Assembly (NCBI RefSeq): GCF_023898315.1
Contig: NC_064616.1
Coordinates: forward strand, 295,418,934 to 295,482,933
Direction: 5' to 3'
DNA from: Schistocerca nitens
Taxonomy: Eukaryota; Arthropoda; Insecta; Orthoptera; Acrididae
Length of the DNA: 64,000 nt
Shown here: positions 10,682 through 21,645 of the stretch, piece by piece
Layout: the number at the start of each line of letters is the position of its first letter
Numbering within the stretch: the first letter of the stretch is position 1
Program-made: the position numbers and the translations under genes
The notes under the pieces: generated by a model
What the model saw: the letters and a program-made list of their open reading frames with translations, nothing else
Database searches by the model: none
What the model was told of the DNA's origin: nothing

Positions 10682-11249
10682 GCATGATATAATTTTCTGG
10701 GACAGTAGCACATGTAGGCACACAGTATTCATTGCACAGAAATGTACTCTGTGGCTAATATCTAGTGTCAATCCTCAAACTTCATGTGGGCAACCTATTA
10801 TAAAATTAGGCCTAACAACCACTTCACAATACATTTACTATCCTATGTAGTTTGTTGTGAAGAATAAGGTACTATTTGAAAATAATAATAGCGTTCATAA
10901 ATATAATACTAGGAACCAGCCTCCACTGATCACAACTTAACCTTACTCTTGCATATATAAGAGCAAATAATGGAGCCATTAAAATATTTGACCTCGCATC
11001 TTCTTTATATTAAACATCCAAATAAACAACTTCAAATTTTGGACCCCAATTCAATGTCCTTCATGTACATTTCAAACTCAGATGTATGCCTCACAGACCT
11101 TGTTAATTCTACATGATTTTTTTTCCTTTGGGAATATGACAGTATAGCTCCTTTATATAGTATGTAACTGATGTATATAATTCACACTTTTTAGAAAGGC
11201 GGAAAATATGAATTTATTTATTCATTTATTTATTTGTTCATTTTTACAG
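10682..11249. other. Intron end, AT-rich
   Basis: No element recognised. ATTT repeats and a T-rich tract lead to the acceptor at 11248-11249. Confidence 0.6.
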
Positions 11250-11465
11250 AAGAAATGGCATTTATGGAATTCCGCATATGGAAACAAGGCAGAGTTAACA
11301 TTGAATCTCTGACACTGAAAATAAAATCATCTGTTCGGCATGCTTTATGGGATCTACTAACAGAGTATCACCTGCTTACAGCACCATTTACAGTTCCTCT
11401 GACTTCTGCTGTGAACCTGAAGACAGTATCTACTGTTGAAAGACAATCATCTCTTCCTGATGAAG
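11250..11465 (+). CDS. Host gene internal exon 3 (probable SZT2-like)
   Basis: The exon lies between a T-rich acceptor (tttttacag) and AAG|GTATGA. Entry is in phase 1 (two bases complete Glu) and exit is in phase 1. The 72-residue product reads EEMAFMEFRIWKQGRVNIES, then LTLKIKSSVRHALWDLLTEY, then HLLTAPF. The stretch FRIW.QG....L..KI...VRHAL.D...EY.LL.AP suggests to me an SZT2 segment. It joins the micro-exon at 25159 in frame across a 13.7-kb intron. This is the most family-like exon of the set. Confidence 0.9.
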
Positions 11466-11615
11466 GTATGAATTTTATTTCTTACAGTGATTGTTTGTTT
11501 CATACATATAATGATTTTTTACTCAGGAAAGGTCATCTGAATATCTTTCGAATATTTTCCACAAAAGGAGAGAAATGAAGGAAGAAAACAAAGACCAGTG
11601 GAAGAGGGAAGAGTA

Positions 11616-11640
11616 AGTGTGTGTGTGTGTGTGTGTTTTT
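11616..11640 (+). repeat. TG microsatellite followed by T run
   Basis: About ten TG units followed by nine or more T, in an intron. Confidence 0.9.
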
Positions 11641-12059
11641 TTTAACAGAAACAGCAAAACTCAAAGAGTAACCAGCACTGCTCTTGCATGGGAATATCAG
11701 ACAGCAAAGTGTGGACTGGAATATGTCACTCTATGAGACAGGGCAAGTTAGTCAAGTAAGATGTGGCAAACAAATGTTTACTGATCTCTCAATGTCTGTT
11801 GTTATTTTTGACTAATTGACAGCAAGCCAATAATGAAATTACTATTGCACCCTGGTACAATATTACTTTCAATATGTCTTAGCAGAATGGCCTGATATTT
11901 CAATTTCCATATGTCCATTCACCCCATGTTGCCCCATGTTCCTGCCAGCACTGTGCTGTCTGTTTCAGTCATGCTGCAGTATTACTCAGTCGTTGTATGG
12001 TTATTCTTAGACTTTTGCTGTCCCTGTTAATATATTTCTTGTCACAAATAATTTTATTC
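11641..12059. other. Intron, nothing recognised
   Basis: No coding signal or known repeat seen. Confidence 0.5.
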
Positions 12060-12650
12060 TCCAAGTGGAATTTGATGTCCCCATTCAATAGAGAGATCCC
12101 AAATTCATGTAGTGTGATATTTGGTTTGATGATATGTGTTAACAGTGAAATCAAAACATGAAGAATAATCATTCTTCTTGCAGTGAAGTGAGTAGCAGTG
12201 CTGTGAGGCACTGGCAGATAGACAGCACGGCACAGGCTGTCAAACAAGATGGGCCAAGTTGGGCAAAGGAAACATTGCAAACAAACATTTACATTTCTAG
12301 AGGAAATGGAGCTAGAGGTTATTTTAATCACAGAGCATAATAAAATGAGAGGAATATGGAAAATGTAACACTAAACTATTCCATGAAAATATCTTGAAAG
12401 TGATTCTGTCATGAGCTGTATTAGTATAGTAGCTACCTGGTTGTCTCTTAATTAGTCTTTAATCCAGTTCAGTAAAACAAAAGAAACCAAAATATTCGTA
12501 AACATTTGTATGCCATGTCTTCTTTGCCTGTGTTGTCCTGTCTCGTGTGCCATCTCACACCATATTAAACCTAATATCACGCTAGACTACTTTGGATCTA
12601 TTCTATTGAATAGGGTCATAAAATTTCACTTTAAAAAACATTTTGTTTCC
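12060..12650. repeat. Inverted pair of an unknown repeat
   Basis: The left arm (about 12060-12290) and right arm (about 12510-12650) are inverted copies with a spacer of about 220 bp. Translated outward, the left arm on the - strand gives HIIKPNITLHEFG then LLNGDIKFH. The right arm on the + strand gives HHIKPNITLDYFG then LLNRVIKFH. The similarity continues weakly inward (cctgtg..gtgctgtct / cctgtgttgtcctgtct). I do not recognise the family. It may be an inverted insertion pair or the arms of a foldback element. Confidence 0.6.
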
Positions 12651-12789
12651 ATTAAGAAACAAACCTGCATTTTCAGTTCACTCTGGGATCACATGCAACA
12701 CATAATGAGCATTCACAGAATTTTCAGACTTGCAGGCACCCGAAATTTTCTTCGAACACACAATTTGCTGGGAAAATTTTAAAATTCAC

Positions 12790-14280
12790 CTGTAATGAGC
12801 AGTATTTATTTGGACTGACTTCATCTACACATTCCAAAAAAAAAAAAAAAAATTTCAAATATCTGTTGAAACATTTAATTCTAGTAATTTAAACGAACAG
12901 AGTAACCTGTGACTTATCAGAGGTAAAAATAAAATATCTGTGTCACAAAAAATGTTTTCAACTGTTAATCAAAAACTTAAAATTGTTTCAGATGATCTTT
13001 ATTCCATGCATATAGCTGTTAAAGTGAATACTATGAAGTGTTGCATAGTTTTTTGAACTGTAGTTAATATGTATGCCAGGTGCTGTAAAGTATTCCGTTA
13101 AACATAGTGCATGAGAGAGCACATATACTAGGATACAAATGATGGTATTACTACTGTCTTGAACACAAACATGAGATTTGTAATGACTACTTCATCTTCT
13201 TCATCAAACTTTGTCAATATTCTTTAATTAATGTAAAGTTATGTATTGGTTTCCCAAGAGAGCTGTACTTAAGAATACCATATATTTTCTCCTACTCATT
13301 GACATTGTCTTATGTTTACTTTAAGGTAAGTTGCTATTTATTACACTATCTGCAAATTTTTTTCCTTGTCTTACTGAATATCCCTTGAATTAATCGCTGA
13401 AGATATTTGCTTGTGCATAACAACATAGTCACCAATCTCACAGCATTGTTCACAATATTTGGAAGACCATTCATTTATATGGCAAACAAGAGCAGTCGTG
13501 ATCATTCACTCTTGGGACATTCACAGTGCAACCTTTGCTTTGGCCGAACATTGGCTCTGAAGGATATTGCTGTCCATTCCACCAGTAGAAAAACATATGT
13601 CAGAAATTGTTCCATATGCTTTTACCTTTATCAGCCAGTAGCACAGAAAAGTTCTGGATGTCTTATGGAAATATTGGACTGTAAATTGTTTTTGCTAACC
13701 TGCATTTGCAATTTACAGCATACTGTCTGTGTGGGGAAAACTTGACCATTCATACTAGCTCGAAAGCTAGTATGAATACTGTTTTCTGTTATGTGTTTTT
13801 GTGCTCCACACATTAGTCCACTATAGATGAGTGGTTGCCTTTCCCTTATGATATGTATTCAACCTTGAGAATGAGTGCATCTACCTGGAAAATCAGTAGC
13901 TTTAATTTTGCTCAGCCTACTCTCTTTTACATAGACCAGAGGAGTGGATTACAGGCAACACGCATTACATACGCAAGTCACAGGTTGCCTCCACCCTGCC
14001 TCCGCTCAGGGGCCTAACAATAATAAAAAGATGCCTAGTGGCCCTGGGTAACATGAGCAAACATTTTGTGTCTTAACGAAAGTTGTTCCTAATGATGTGA
14101 TCTTTCACCCCTAGACATTTGATGCCAAGACTTTGAAACATCCTGTACACAGTTACTCAACACTGATGTGATTATAATGTAAAGGCATAGTGCTGATTTT
14201 AAAGTTCTGAACACTGGTCTAAATCTATCTCAGTAAATGATGACTTACTAATGCAATAATAGTTCCAGTCTGACTCTGCT
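12790..14280. other. Intron, nothing firmly recognised
   Basis: AT-rich, with an A17 run at 12835-12851. A small inverted repeat at 13756-13779 (actagctcgaaagctagt) could form a hairpin. No coding signal found. Confidence 0.5.
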
Positions 14281-14329
14281 GTTTGTGATAGTACCTAAGT
14301 CCTGTCTCTGTTAATGACTCACTCTGTTG

Positions 14330-14765
14330 TACGCAGTGATTACTGCGACACTGTGTGATGACTCGGACAATATGACAACTGTCCCCTTAAATCTGCAGTT
14401 GCTGGATGGGTGTTCATTTCTGAACTATTTGTCGACACCAGGTGTAAGCAGGATGTAGTACCAGTTATCAGCACACTCTGTGGCATCATATCATAACTAC
14501 GGTGGATGGATATGACTTACAATGGACGCATAATAAGGTCACTGTTATGTGCACCATTGATGTGGTGCCACGCTAGAGACTGGCCTGGTATGTGGTGCCT
14601 TCTGTGTATATAGTGGTGTACCATATCTTATGGCAGACACAGCAGTGTTTAAACCTGGACTGCATTTCTACACATTACATGAAGTTCTTGTGTTTCTGGT
14701 GAGATGAGCTTCTCAATAAAGCACAAGTCACTGGGACAAATAATGAGATCGTAGCATATATACAT
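14330..14765 (+). other. LTR-like promoter/poly(A) arrangement (possible solo LTR)
   Basis: The stretch is less AT-rich than its surroundings. It has a TATA-like tgtgtatatagtgg near 14604 and a poly(A) signal in tcaataaagcac near 14713, in the order and spacing of an LTR (promoter, then polyadenylation signal). I found no second copy in the window and no clear TG/CA borders. Confidence 0.25.
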
Positions 14766-14999
14766 GCTAAGTTTAAGTTCTCATTTGGTATTGTGGATAG
14801 AAAGTTACCAACTTCTTGCCTCCCTTAGACAATGTAAAACTCTCCGAGTAACATGGAAAGATTTTTCTTCCTTTAATAACTGATGCTTTTAGGGTGACCA
14901 TGACATTGAACTTTACTTCACCTTCTGAAAGAATTTCATTCTCTCAATCAAATCAGAAAACAAAGTTTGTTTATTAATTAATGCCCATGCATCACAAAC

Positions 15000-16173
15000 A
15001 ACTGTAACCAAAAAGAACCACATAAAGTGAAGGAATTCTGGGAATTAATGGAAGAAACTACAGCTACTATTCCCTATCACCATATTAAAATTTTGATGGA
15101 AGACTGTAATGCACAAACTGGAAGGAAAACAAATTCATAACAATTGTAGGACTGTACCTTGCTTACCAAAGGACTAGTAAAAATGGAGAGAGACTAATCA
15201 ACTTTTGAAAAGTATTTGAAATGAAATCAGTGTCAACACATTTTCTGTCACATCCTAACAAGAAGAAACTTGGAGATCTCCAAACTGCATTTGGAAAATT
15301 AAAAATACAATATACAACGACCCCAAGAGAAATTGAAAAGAGATTTTGAATGTGAAAATAAAAAAAGGAGTCATCCGTTCTAATCACCACCTGTCATTAA
15401 TTAAATTCCAGCCAAATTGAACCAAACTGAGATTGCAAACAAATCCAAGAACTGTTCCAGAATTTTTTAAACAAATTTCAAACATCTCCTCTGCAAACAT
15501 CTTCAGCCAAGAATCTGCCAGCTGGTCAGAACTTAAAGATATTTCTTTACAAGCTTCCCAAAGTACTAATACACTCCAAGGAAATGTAAATATAGGAGGT
15601 AGAATAATATGTGTGACAAAGTCATAGAGCAGAGAATTAAACCCTGTAAAGACCGGAATTCCCATAAAACTGCACAAAAGTGGCAAGAATCCACAGCAAT
15701 CCAGAAACAGACTTCAAATATCATTCAGTTTGTAAAGCACCATTATGATAAAACCAGACTAGCACAAACAGGACAAGTTCAAGAAAAATAACACAGTGAA
15801 TCATTAGAAAAGAAATGTCAACATATCAGGTCCCAATCTCAGTTTTAGATGGCTGGATGGGACTCTGGAAACAAATTATAAAGAGGATTGTAAACTTTTG
15901 ACAAACTACAAGTTGACAAAGCACTATGTGAACTTAGAAACAATGAAGTTCCAGGGGAAGATGGGATTGAAGCAGAAATATGGAAAATAAAATGTAAAAA
16001 TCTCATGCAGAAACTTCATGAAGCTGTTATATATATTTGGCTGGAAGAAACAATCCCTACAGAATGTCAGTGTGCTGTAATGCATCCACTTCACAAGAAA
16101 GAGAACAAAACTGATATAAATAACTGCATTGCTGCCAGCTACTTACAAAATTCTTTCAAAAATCATACTTAGA
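15000..16173 (+). pseudogene. RTE-like LINE remnant A, 5' piece (endonuclease end and RT start)
   Basis: Near 15095 a frame reads ILMEDCNAQTGRK, the position of the endonuclease GDxN motif, here damaged. Near 15950-16110 shifted frames read PGEDGIEAEIWK then IWLEETIP. These match the start of RTE-type reverse transcriptases (PGPDGI...E..K...IW..E.IP). Stops and frameshifts are frequent. The reading is interrupted at 16173 by a Tc1 element and resumes at 19480, so this is an older insertion than the Tc1. Confidence 0.65.
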
Positions 16174-16369
16174 TACACTGCTGGTGGGACAAAATTAGTA
16201 CACCTGGGGTTTCAATGTCATCCACCAACAGATAGCATAGTGGTAAATCTACCATAGTGCCCTCTGTGTCTACTCTAATAGGGAACATTCACATCACAAG
16301 GCTCAGTGTGGTGAAAATGTGTGAACCACACAGGCAACCATGCCACAAATATGCACTTGTCCTTCCTAC

Positions 16370-17180
16370 AGCCAACTGAGTGAGTTTGACGGAGGTCAAA
16401 TAGTGGCCTTCCAAGTGGCAAGATGGTCATTTCAGAGAATTGTCACACAAGTTGGATGTACTGTGTGAGTTGTGCAATGATGTTGGCATTGTGGTCACAT
16501 GAACATTCACACACCCATAGATGACGTTCTGGACATGCATACACTACAGATACCTGCCAGGATCATCATGTAGTAAATGCAGCAGTGGCAGATCATAAAG
16601 CTACCAGAGTGCAGATAAGAGGGCTTGTGAGCCCAGACATGTCAACATGAACTGGTTATTAGCTGTGGCCCTACAGGTATGCACACCTGTAGCCTGTCTT
16701 CCACTCATGCCACAGCATCAATGTGCACGTCTCGACTGGTACCGTCAGAGGATCGATTGGAAGATGGAATGGCATGTCATGGTCTTCACCCGCGAAAGCA
16801 TATTTTGCTTGCGTGTAAGTGTTGGTCATTTACATGCAAAATGTATACATAATGAGTGCTGTCTCATAGAGTGCATTTGTCCATTGATGTTTCTGGAGGG
16901 GATACTATCCAATGCTCGGTATGTGCAAAATGTTGTTAGACCTGTTCTTTTGCTGTTCTTGCAACAGGAAGGTGATGTGTTGCTCACCCACACATGGCCC
17001 ATGAAACTCAACATGCTCTTTTAAGACATGCAGCAACTTCCCTGGTTTGCATTGTCTCCGGACATGTCTCCAATTGAGCTTGTGTGAAATACGGGATATG
17101 ATGGGATGAGAAGTGATGTGTGTAACTCGTTAACCAACACCTCTTACAAAACTATGTGAACAGCTTGCAGTTGTTAGCAT
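16370..17180 (+). pseudogene. Tc1-like transposase remnant, N-terminal and core part
   Basis: The frame 16647-17024 reads LPLMPQHQCARLDWYRQRID, then WKMEWHVMVFTRESIF, then LSNARYVQNVV. This is co-linear with the intact transposase at 21892-22914, which has LTPQHRAARLQWCRDR, VVFSDESRF and LNSARYIQTVI. The first catalytic Asp (SDES) is replaced by Arg (TRES). The rest of the DDE domain is frameshifted, and the reading is cut off by the LINE at about 17203. Confidence 0.75.
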
Positions 17181-17202
17181 CCCAATTAGTAAATGAATTG
17201 AC

Positions 17203-19215
17203 TTCATTTACTTCCGGTACGATGGACGTGGAAGAATTATGAGCAAATTTTAAACACATTGGAGAAGTATGTGCCAAAAAAGTTGGTTACGGACGGAAAA
17301 GACCCACCGTGGTTTAACAGCGCAATTCGGAGAATGCTCAGGAAGCAAAGACAGTTGCACTCGCGGTACAAGAAAGATCGGGAGAATGAGGACATGCAAA
17401 AATTAATAGAGATTCGTGCTGCTGTAAAAAGAGTGATGCGCGAAGCATACAACCACTACCACCGTCATACCTTAGCAAAAGATCTTGCTGAAAACCCAAG
17501 GAAATTCTGGTCTTACGTAAAATTGGTAAGCGGGTTGAAGACTTCCATCCAGTCACTCACTGATCAGTCTGGCCTGGCAACGGAAGACAGCAAAACGAAA
17601 GCTGAAATTTTAAATGTAGCATTTGAGAAATCTTTCACGCAGGAGGTTAGTAGAAACATACCGCTGTTTGAGTCTCGTACAGATTCCCGTATGGAGGACA
17701 TAGTGATAGACATCCCTGGGGTTGTGAAGCAGCTGAATGGGTTGAAAATAAATAAATCACCAGGTCCTGATGGGATTCCAATTCGGTTTTACAGAGAGTA
17801 CTCTACTGCATTGGCTCCTCACTTAGCTTGCATTTATCGTGAATCTCTTGCCCAACGTAAAGTCCCGAGTGACTGGAAAAAGCGCAGGTGATGCCTGTAT
17901 ATAAGAAGAGTAGAAGGACGGATCCTCAAAATTACAGACCAATATCCTTAACATCCGTTTGTTGCAGGATTCTTGAACATATTCTCAGTTCAAATATAAT
18001 GAATTTCCTTGAGACAGAGAAGTTGCTGTCCATGCATCAGCTACAGAAAGCATCGCTCCTGCGAAACACAACTTGCCCTTTTTTCACATGATATCTTGCG
18101 AACCAGACGGATGCCACATTCCTTGACTTCCGGAAAGTGTTTGACTCAGTGCCCCACTGCAGACTCCTAACTAAGGTATGAGTATATGGGATTGGTTCTC
18201 AAATACGTGAGTGGCTCGAAGACTTCTTAAGTAATAGAACCCAGTACATTGTCCTCGATGGTGAGTGTTCATCGGAGGTGAGGGTATCATCTGGAGTGCC
18301 CCAGGGAAGTGTGGTAGGTCCGCTGTTGTTTACTATCTACATAAATGATCTTTTGTATAGGGTGGATGGCAATGTGTGGCTGTTTGCTGATGATGCTGTG
18401 GTGTATGAGGTGTTGTCGTTGAGTGACTGTAGGAGGATACAAGATGACTTGGACAGGATTTGTGATTGGTGTAAAGAATTGCAGCTAACTCTAAATATAG
18501 ATAAATGTAAATTAATGCAGATGAATAGGAAAAAGAATCCTGTGATATTTGAATACTCCATTAGTAGTGTAGCGCTTGACACAGTCACGTCGATTAAATA
18601 TTTGGGTGTAACACTGCAGAGGGATATGAAGTGGGACAAGCATGTAATGGCAGTTGTGGGGAAGGCGGGTAGTTGTCTTCGATTCATTGGTAGAATTTTG
18701 GGAAGATGTGGTTCATCTGTAAAGGAGGCCGCTTATAAAACACTAATGCGACCTATTCTTGAGTACTGCTCGAGCGTTTGGGATCCCTATCAGGTCGGAT
18801 TGAGGGATGACACAGAAGCAATTCAGTGGCAGGCTGCTAGATTTGTTACTGGTAGGTTTGATCATCATGCGAGTGTTACGGAAATGCTTCAGGAACTCGG
18901 GTGGGTGTCTCTGGAGGAAAGGAGGTGTTCTTTTCGTGAATCACTACTGAGGAAATTTAGGGAACCAGCATTTGAGGCTGACTGCAGTACAATTTTACTG
19001 CCGCCAACTTATATTTCGCGTAAAGACCACAAAGATAAGATAAGAGAGATTAGGGCTCATACAGAGGCATATAGGCAGACATTTTTCCCTCGTTCTGTTT
19101 GGGAGTGGAACAGAGAGAGAAGATGTTAGTTGTGGTACGAGGTACCCACGCCCATACACCGTATGGTGGATTGCGGAGTATGTATGTAGATGCAGATGTA
19201 GATGTAGCATGTGTG
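17203..19215 (+). mobile_element. CR1/jockey-type LINE, 5'-truncated, inside the Tc1
   Basis: The element starts within the region between endonuclease and RT and ends in a short repeat of the GATGTA type (tatgtagatgcagatgtaga near 19179-19210). Tc1 coding sequence resumes right after it (WLDARVSAYLPARVGY), which proves the nesting. A related copy lies at 56440-58190 and ends with the same repeat. The element is in sense orientation to the host gene. Confidence 0.85.
17259..19126 (+). pseudogene. LINE reverse transcriptase (CR1/jockey type), broken
   Basis: Three main open pieces need at least two frame changes. Piece 17259-17888 has a basic linker (RMLRKQRQLHSRYKKDR) and RT motifs (NKSPGPDGIPIRFYRE). 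Piece 17888-18091 has MPVYKKSRRTDPQNYRPISL. Piece 18278-19126 has SSGVPQGSVVGPLLF, the catalytic LFADDAVVY near 18380, and the thumb (IKYLGVTLQRDMKWDKHV). The family's LTKGLRVRN-like block before 18278 is present but out of frame (18110-18270). RT copies the element's RNA at a nicked target. The long 3' piece suggests a fairly young copy. Confidence 0.85.
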
Positions 19216-19479
19216 GCATAACATATCCCAGGACAGTATTTGCAACCTGTATGATTGGCTGGATGCCAGAGTCAGTGCCTACCTTCCCGCACGTGTAGGC
19301 TACACTATGTACTAATATGATGTTTCAGCAGGAGTCGATACCTGGTACCTCAGAACTGCATTTGCTATTAATCTGGACATGTAATCATTTCATGTAAGCC
19401 ATATGAACTGTTGCAACAATAAATCTTGAGTGTATTGGAAACCTCTAAAAGGGTGTTGTAATTTTTTCCAAGCACTGTA
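19216..19479 (+). pseudogene. Tc1-like transposase remnant, C-terminal piece and 3' end
   Basis: From 19217 one frame reads WHNISQDSICNLYDWLDARV then SAYLPARVGYTMY and stops. It aligns by position with the intact copy's end (AVPQDYIQHLYDRLHGRIAA). The 3' untranslated end with an aataaatc signal leads into the terminal inverted repeat at about 19450-19479. Confidence 0.65.
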
Positions 19480-20790
19480 GTTTGAGACAAAAATGGGCCA
19501 TTTGATTGGCAAATATCAAGTAGTGTTTAGGGAAGGTAGATCCTATTTGGAAAAAATTCTCAGTCTCAAGATGATATACAAATCGGCAAGGGCAGACGAC
19601 TAGTGATCACCTTTGTATACCTCAAAAGGGCATATGACTCATCATACAGATGTACACTGTTTAATATACTAGAAGAGTTTAAATGGTGTAGAAAGACTGA
19701 ACAATTAGTTAAACAAACATTAACTTGTACTAATTCAAAGTTAAATTCCAAGGCAAAATGACTGAATCCTTGGATATAAAAACAGCAGTCCAACAGGGAG
19801 ATAGTTCTCCTTACTGTTTAGGCTTATACTAGAAAAAGTAATTAGGACACATGAAATGGAAGTAAAAGGATAACTACTGGAAGACTATTTGAAATTAAAA
19901 TTCATTTACAATGTTTACCTTAAGCAGACGATCTACCAATCTTTTCAAACAACAGAGAAGAGGCAACTAAAAGAGGGCTGAACATTTCTTATGAAAAATC
20001 CCAATACATGGAAGGTCCTCCTCGATACCTAGATGGACAACCCATGTGTATACAGTTTGACAAAATACCTCAAATATCAAAATTTAAATACCTTGGAGAA
20101 ATCATCCAACCCTGTGGATTAAATTGTGAATTATTAAATTACAGAAAGTTTATTGAAATATGTGAAATAGGTACAATGAAGAATCAATGTTTCATAGTGC
20201 AAAATTAAAACTTGACATCACAGTAGTCCAATCAGAAATATTATATGCATAAGAAATTGTAATCACTGGAGGTAGATCATTATGATGGGGAGGAGGAGGA
20301 GGACTAAGAGGAGGAGGAGGAGGAGTAGGAGGAAGAGAAGAAGAAGAAAGGAAAATAGTAGGGAAAATTTTTCATCCAGTTTGTGTTGAGGGGATCTGAA
20401 TCAGACAGAAGTCTAAGTTATATCAAAATTTGGAGAAAATCTCAGATGCTATTAGGAAAAGAAGATTGAATGAGTGATAAAAGACTGACCAAAATGATTT
20501 TCTATGTTGCACTCTCAATGAGTTAAAAACAATTGGGTACTTGGAGGATTGAGAAAGTTCTGCAGGAAATAGGCATTACAAACACAGTTCTACAGGGGAG
20601 AGCTGCATTCAAAACTTTAATTGACAAGTATCAGTTTAAAGCTAAACCAAATGTTACATCTAAGAGAGCATGAACAGAAGAACATAGGCAAAACCACATT
20701 GATAAGATGAAGAGATTTTCGGAGAAGAAGAAAGCAAGCATATCAAGAAAATAAGTTCAGTTGCATTGCATAGCTGAGCATAATGATAAG
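19480..20790 (+). pseudogene. RTE-like LINE remnant A, 3' piece
   Basis: This continues the LINE cut at 16173. Frames read LIGKYQVVFREGRS, then ITFVYLKRAYDSS (the D-x-x-x-A-Y-D region of RT), then VQQGDSSPY in place of the usual RQGDxLSP. Further on IPQISKFKYLGEIIQ near 20060 is the thumb motif. Heavily decayed. A GGA-rich tract at 20286-20355 lies inside. Confidence 0.65.
20286..20355 (+). repeat. GGA/GAA purine-rich tract
   Basis: An imperfect run of GGA, then GAA, triplets in the RTE remnant. Confidence 0.85.
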
Positions 20791-20949
20791 AAAATAAAAT
20801 AAAGTAGACCACGTTGTTACTTATTTCTATCCCTTTGCTCCCAGTGGCTTCAAGGTCAACTTAAATTGTTGCCAGGTGGTATAAAATATCTCTCACATGT
20901 GTGTTGTCAAACTGGTTAGTTAGGATAGTCATTTGAGAATATACCATAC

Positions 20950-21200
20950 CATTAATAGTGTGCCAATAAACATGCAAGGGACAGACAGCTGGTGATGGCC
21001 ATTATAGACTTCAAAAAAACACTTAACTCAACAGATAGATGTGCATTGTGTAACATACTAGAAGAGTTTAAAGTGGGTAGAAAGACCAGATAGTTGATTA
21101 AAAAAACATTAAATGACAACAGCTCAAAAGTTAATTCCAAGGCCAAATGTCTGAACCTTTTGATGTAAATACAGCAGTCCAGCATATTTTGAACTTGTTA
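20950..21200 (+). pseudogene. RTE-like LINE remnant B, RT fragment
   Basis: A second copy of the sequence at 19580-19800: both share acatactagaagagttta, tagaaagac, and agttaattccaaggc (or ttaaattccaaggc), followed by tacagcagtcca. It belongs to the same LINE family as remnant A and is probably the 5' side of the copy continued at 23270. Confidence 0.6.
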
Positions 21201-21645
21201 ATCAGGTTTCACAAAGCTCTTGGTGACTGCTATGGATTGACTGTGCCATTTTCCTAAAGGCAAGTGCATTCTGAAACTTGCATGTAAAATTTGCATTCTC
21301 TGTAAATTATTTGTGAAATGGTTTTGCACTTCATGTGTTAAGTTTTGAGTATGTATCTAGGGATCTTGGAGTTTCACCTTAACCTTGTATATGTGCCCTA
21401 CACATGTTCTTTGCCAGCCAACAGGTGCTTACATTACGAAGTACAAGTCTGGGCATTTTGTTGTTTTGCACTGCTAAAAATACCAGCTTTTACCACATTA
21501 ATTTGCAATAAGTAAGTTTAAAATTCCTGTGTGTAAATAAGCAATCAGTTTAAAAGAAAAAAGGAACATATGAGGATATATAACTGGTTTTGAGGAAGAT
21601 ACCAAAAGATAATTGTTAAAATCATAATAGCATAACAGACTTAAC

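Larger units (their letters stand above)
16174..19479 (+). mobile_element. Degenerate Tc1-like transposon split by a LINE
   Basis: The ends are imperfect inverted repeats: tacactgctggtgggac at 16174 and, on the other strand, tacagtgcttggaaaaaa ending at 19479. Both continue with AATTA and ACACC. TA is present at both edges. The inside is a Tc1 transposase remnant interrupted at about 17203-19215 by a non-LTR retrotransposon. Without that insert the element would be about 1.3 kb, normal for Tc1. Confidence 0.75.

Noticed and set aside
13756-13779. Hairpin actagctcgaaagctagt as an RNA gene
   Set aside because: A short perfect inverted repeat without promoter or terminator context. Chance hairpins of this size are expected in 64 kb.
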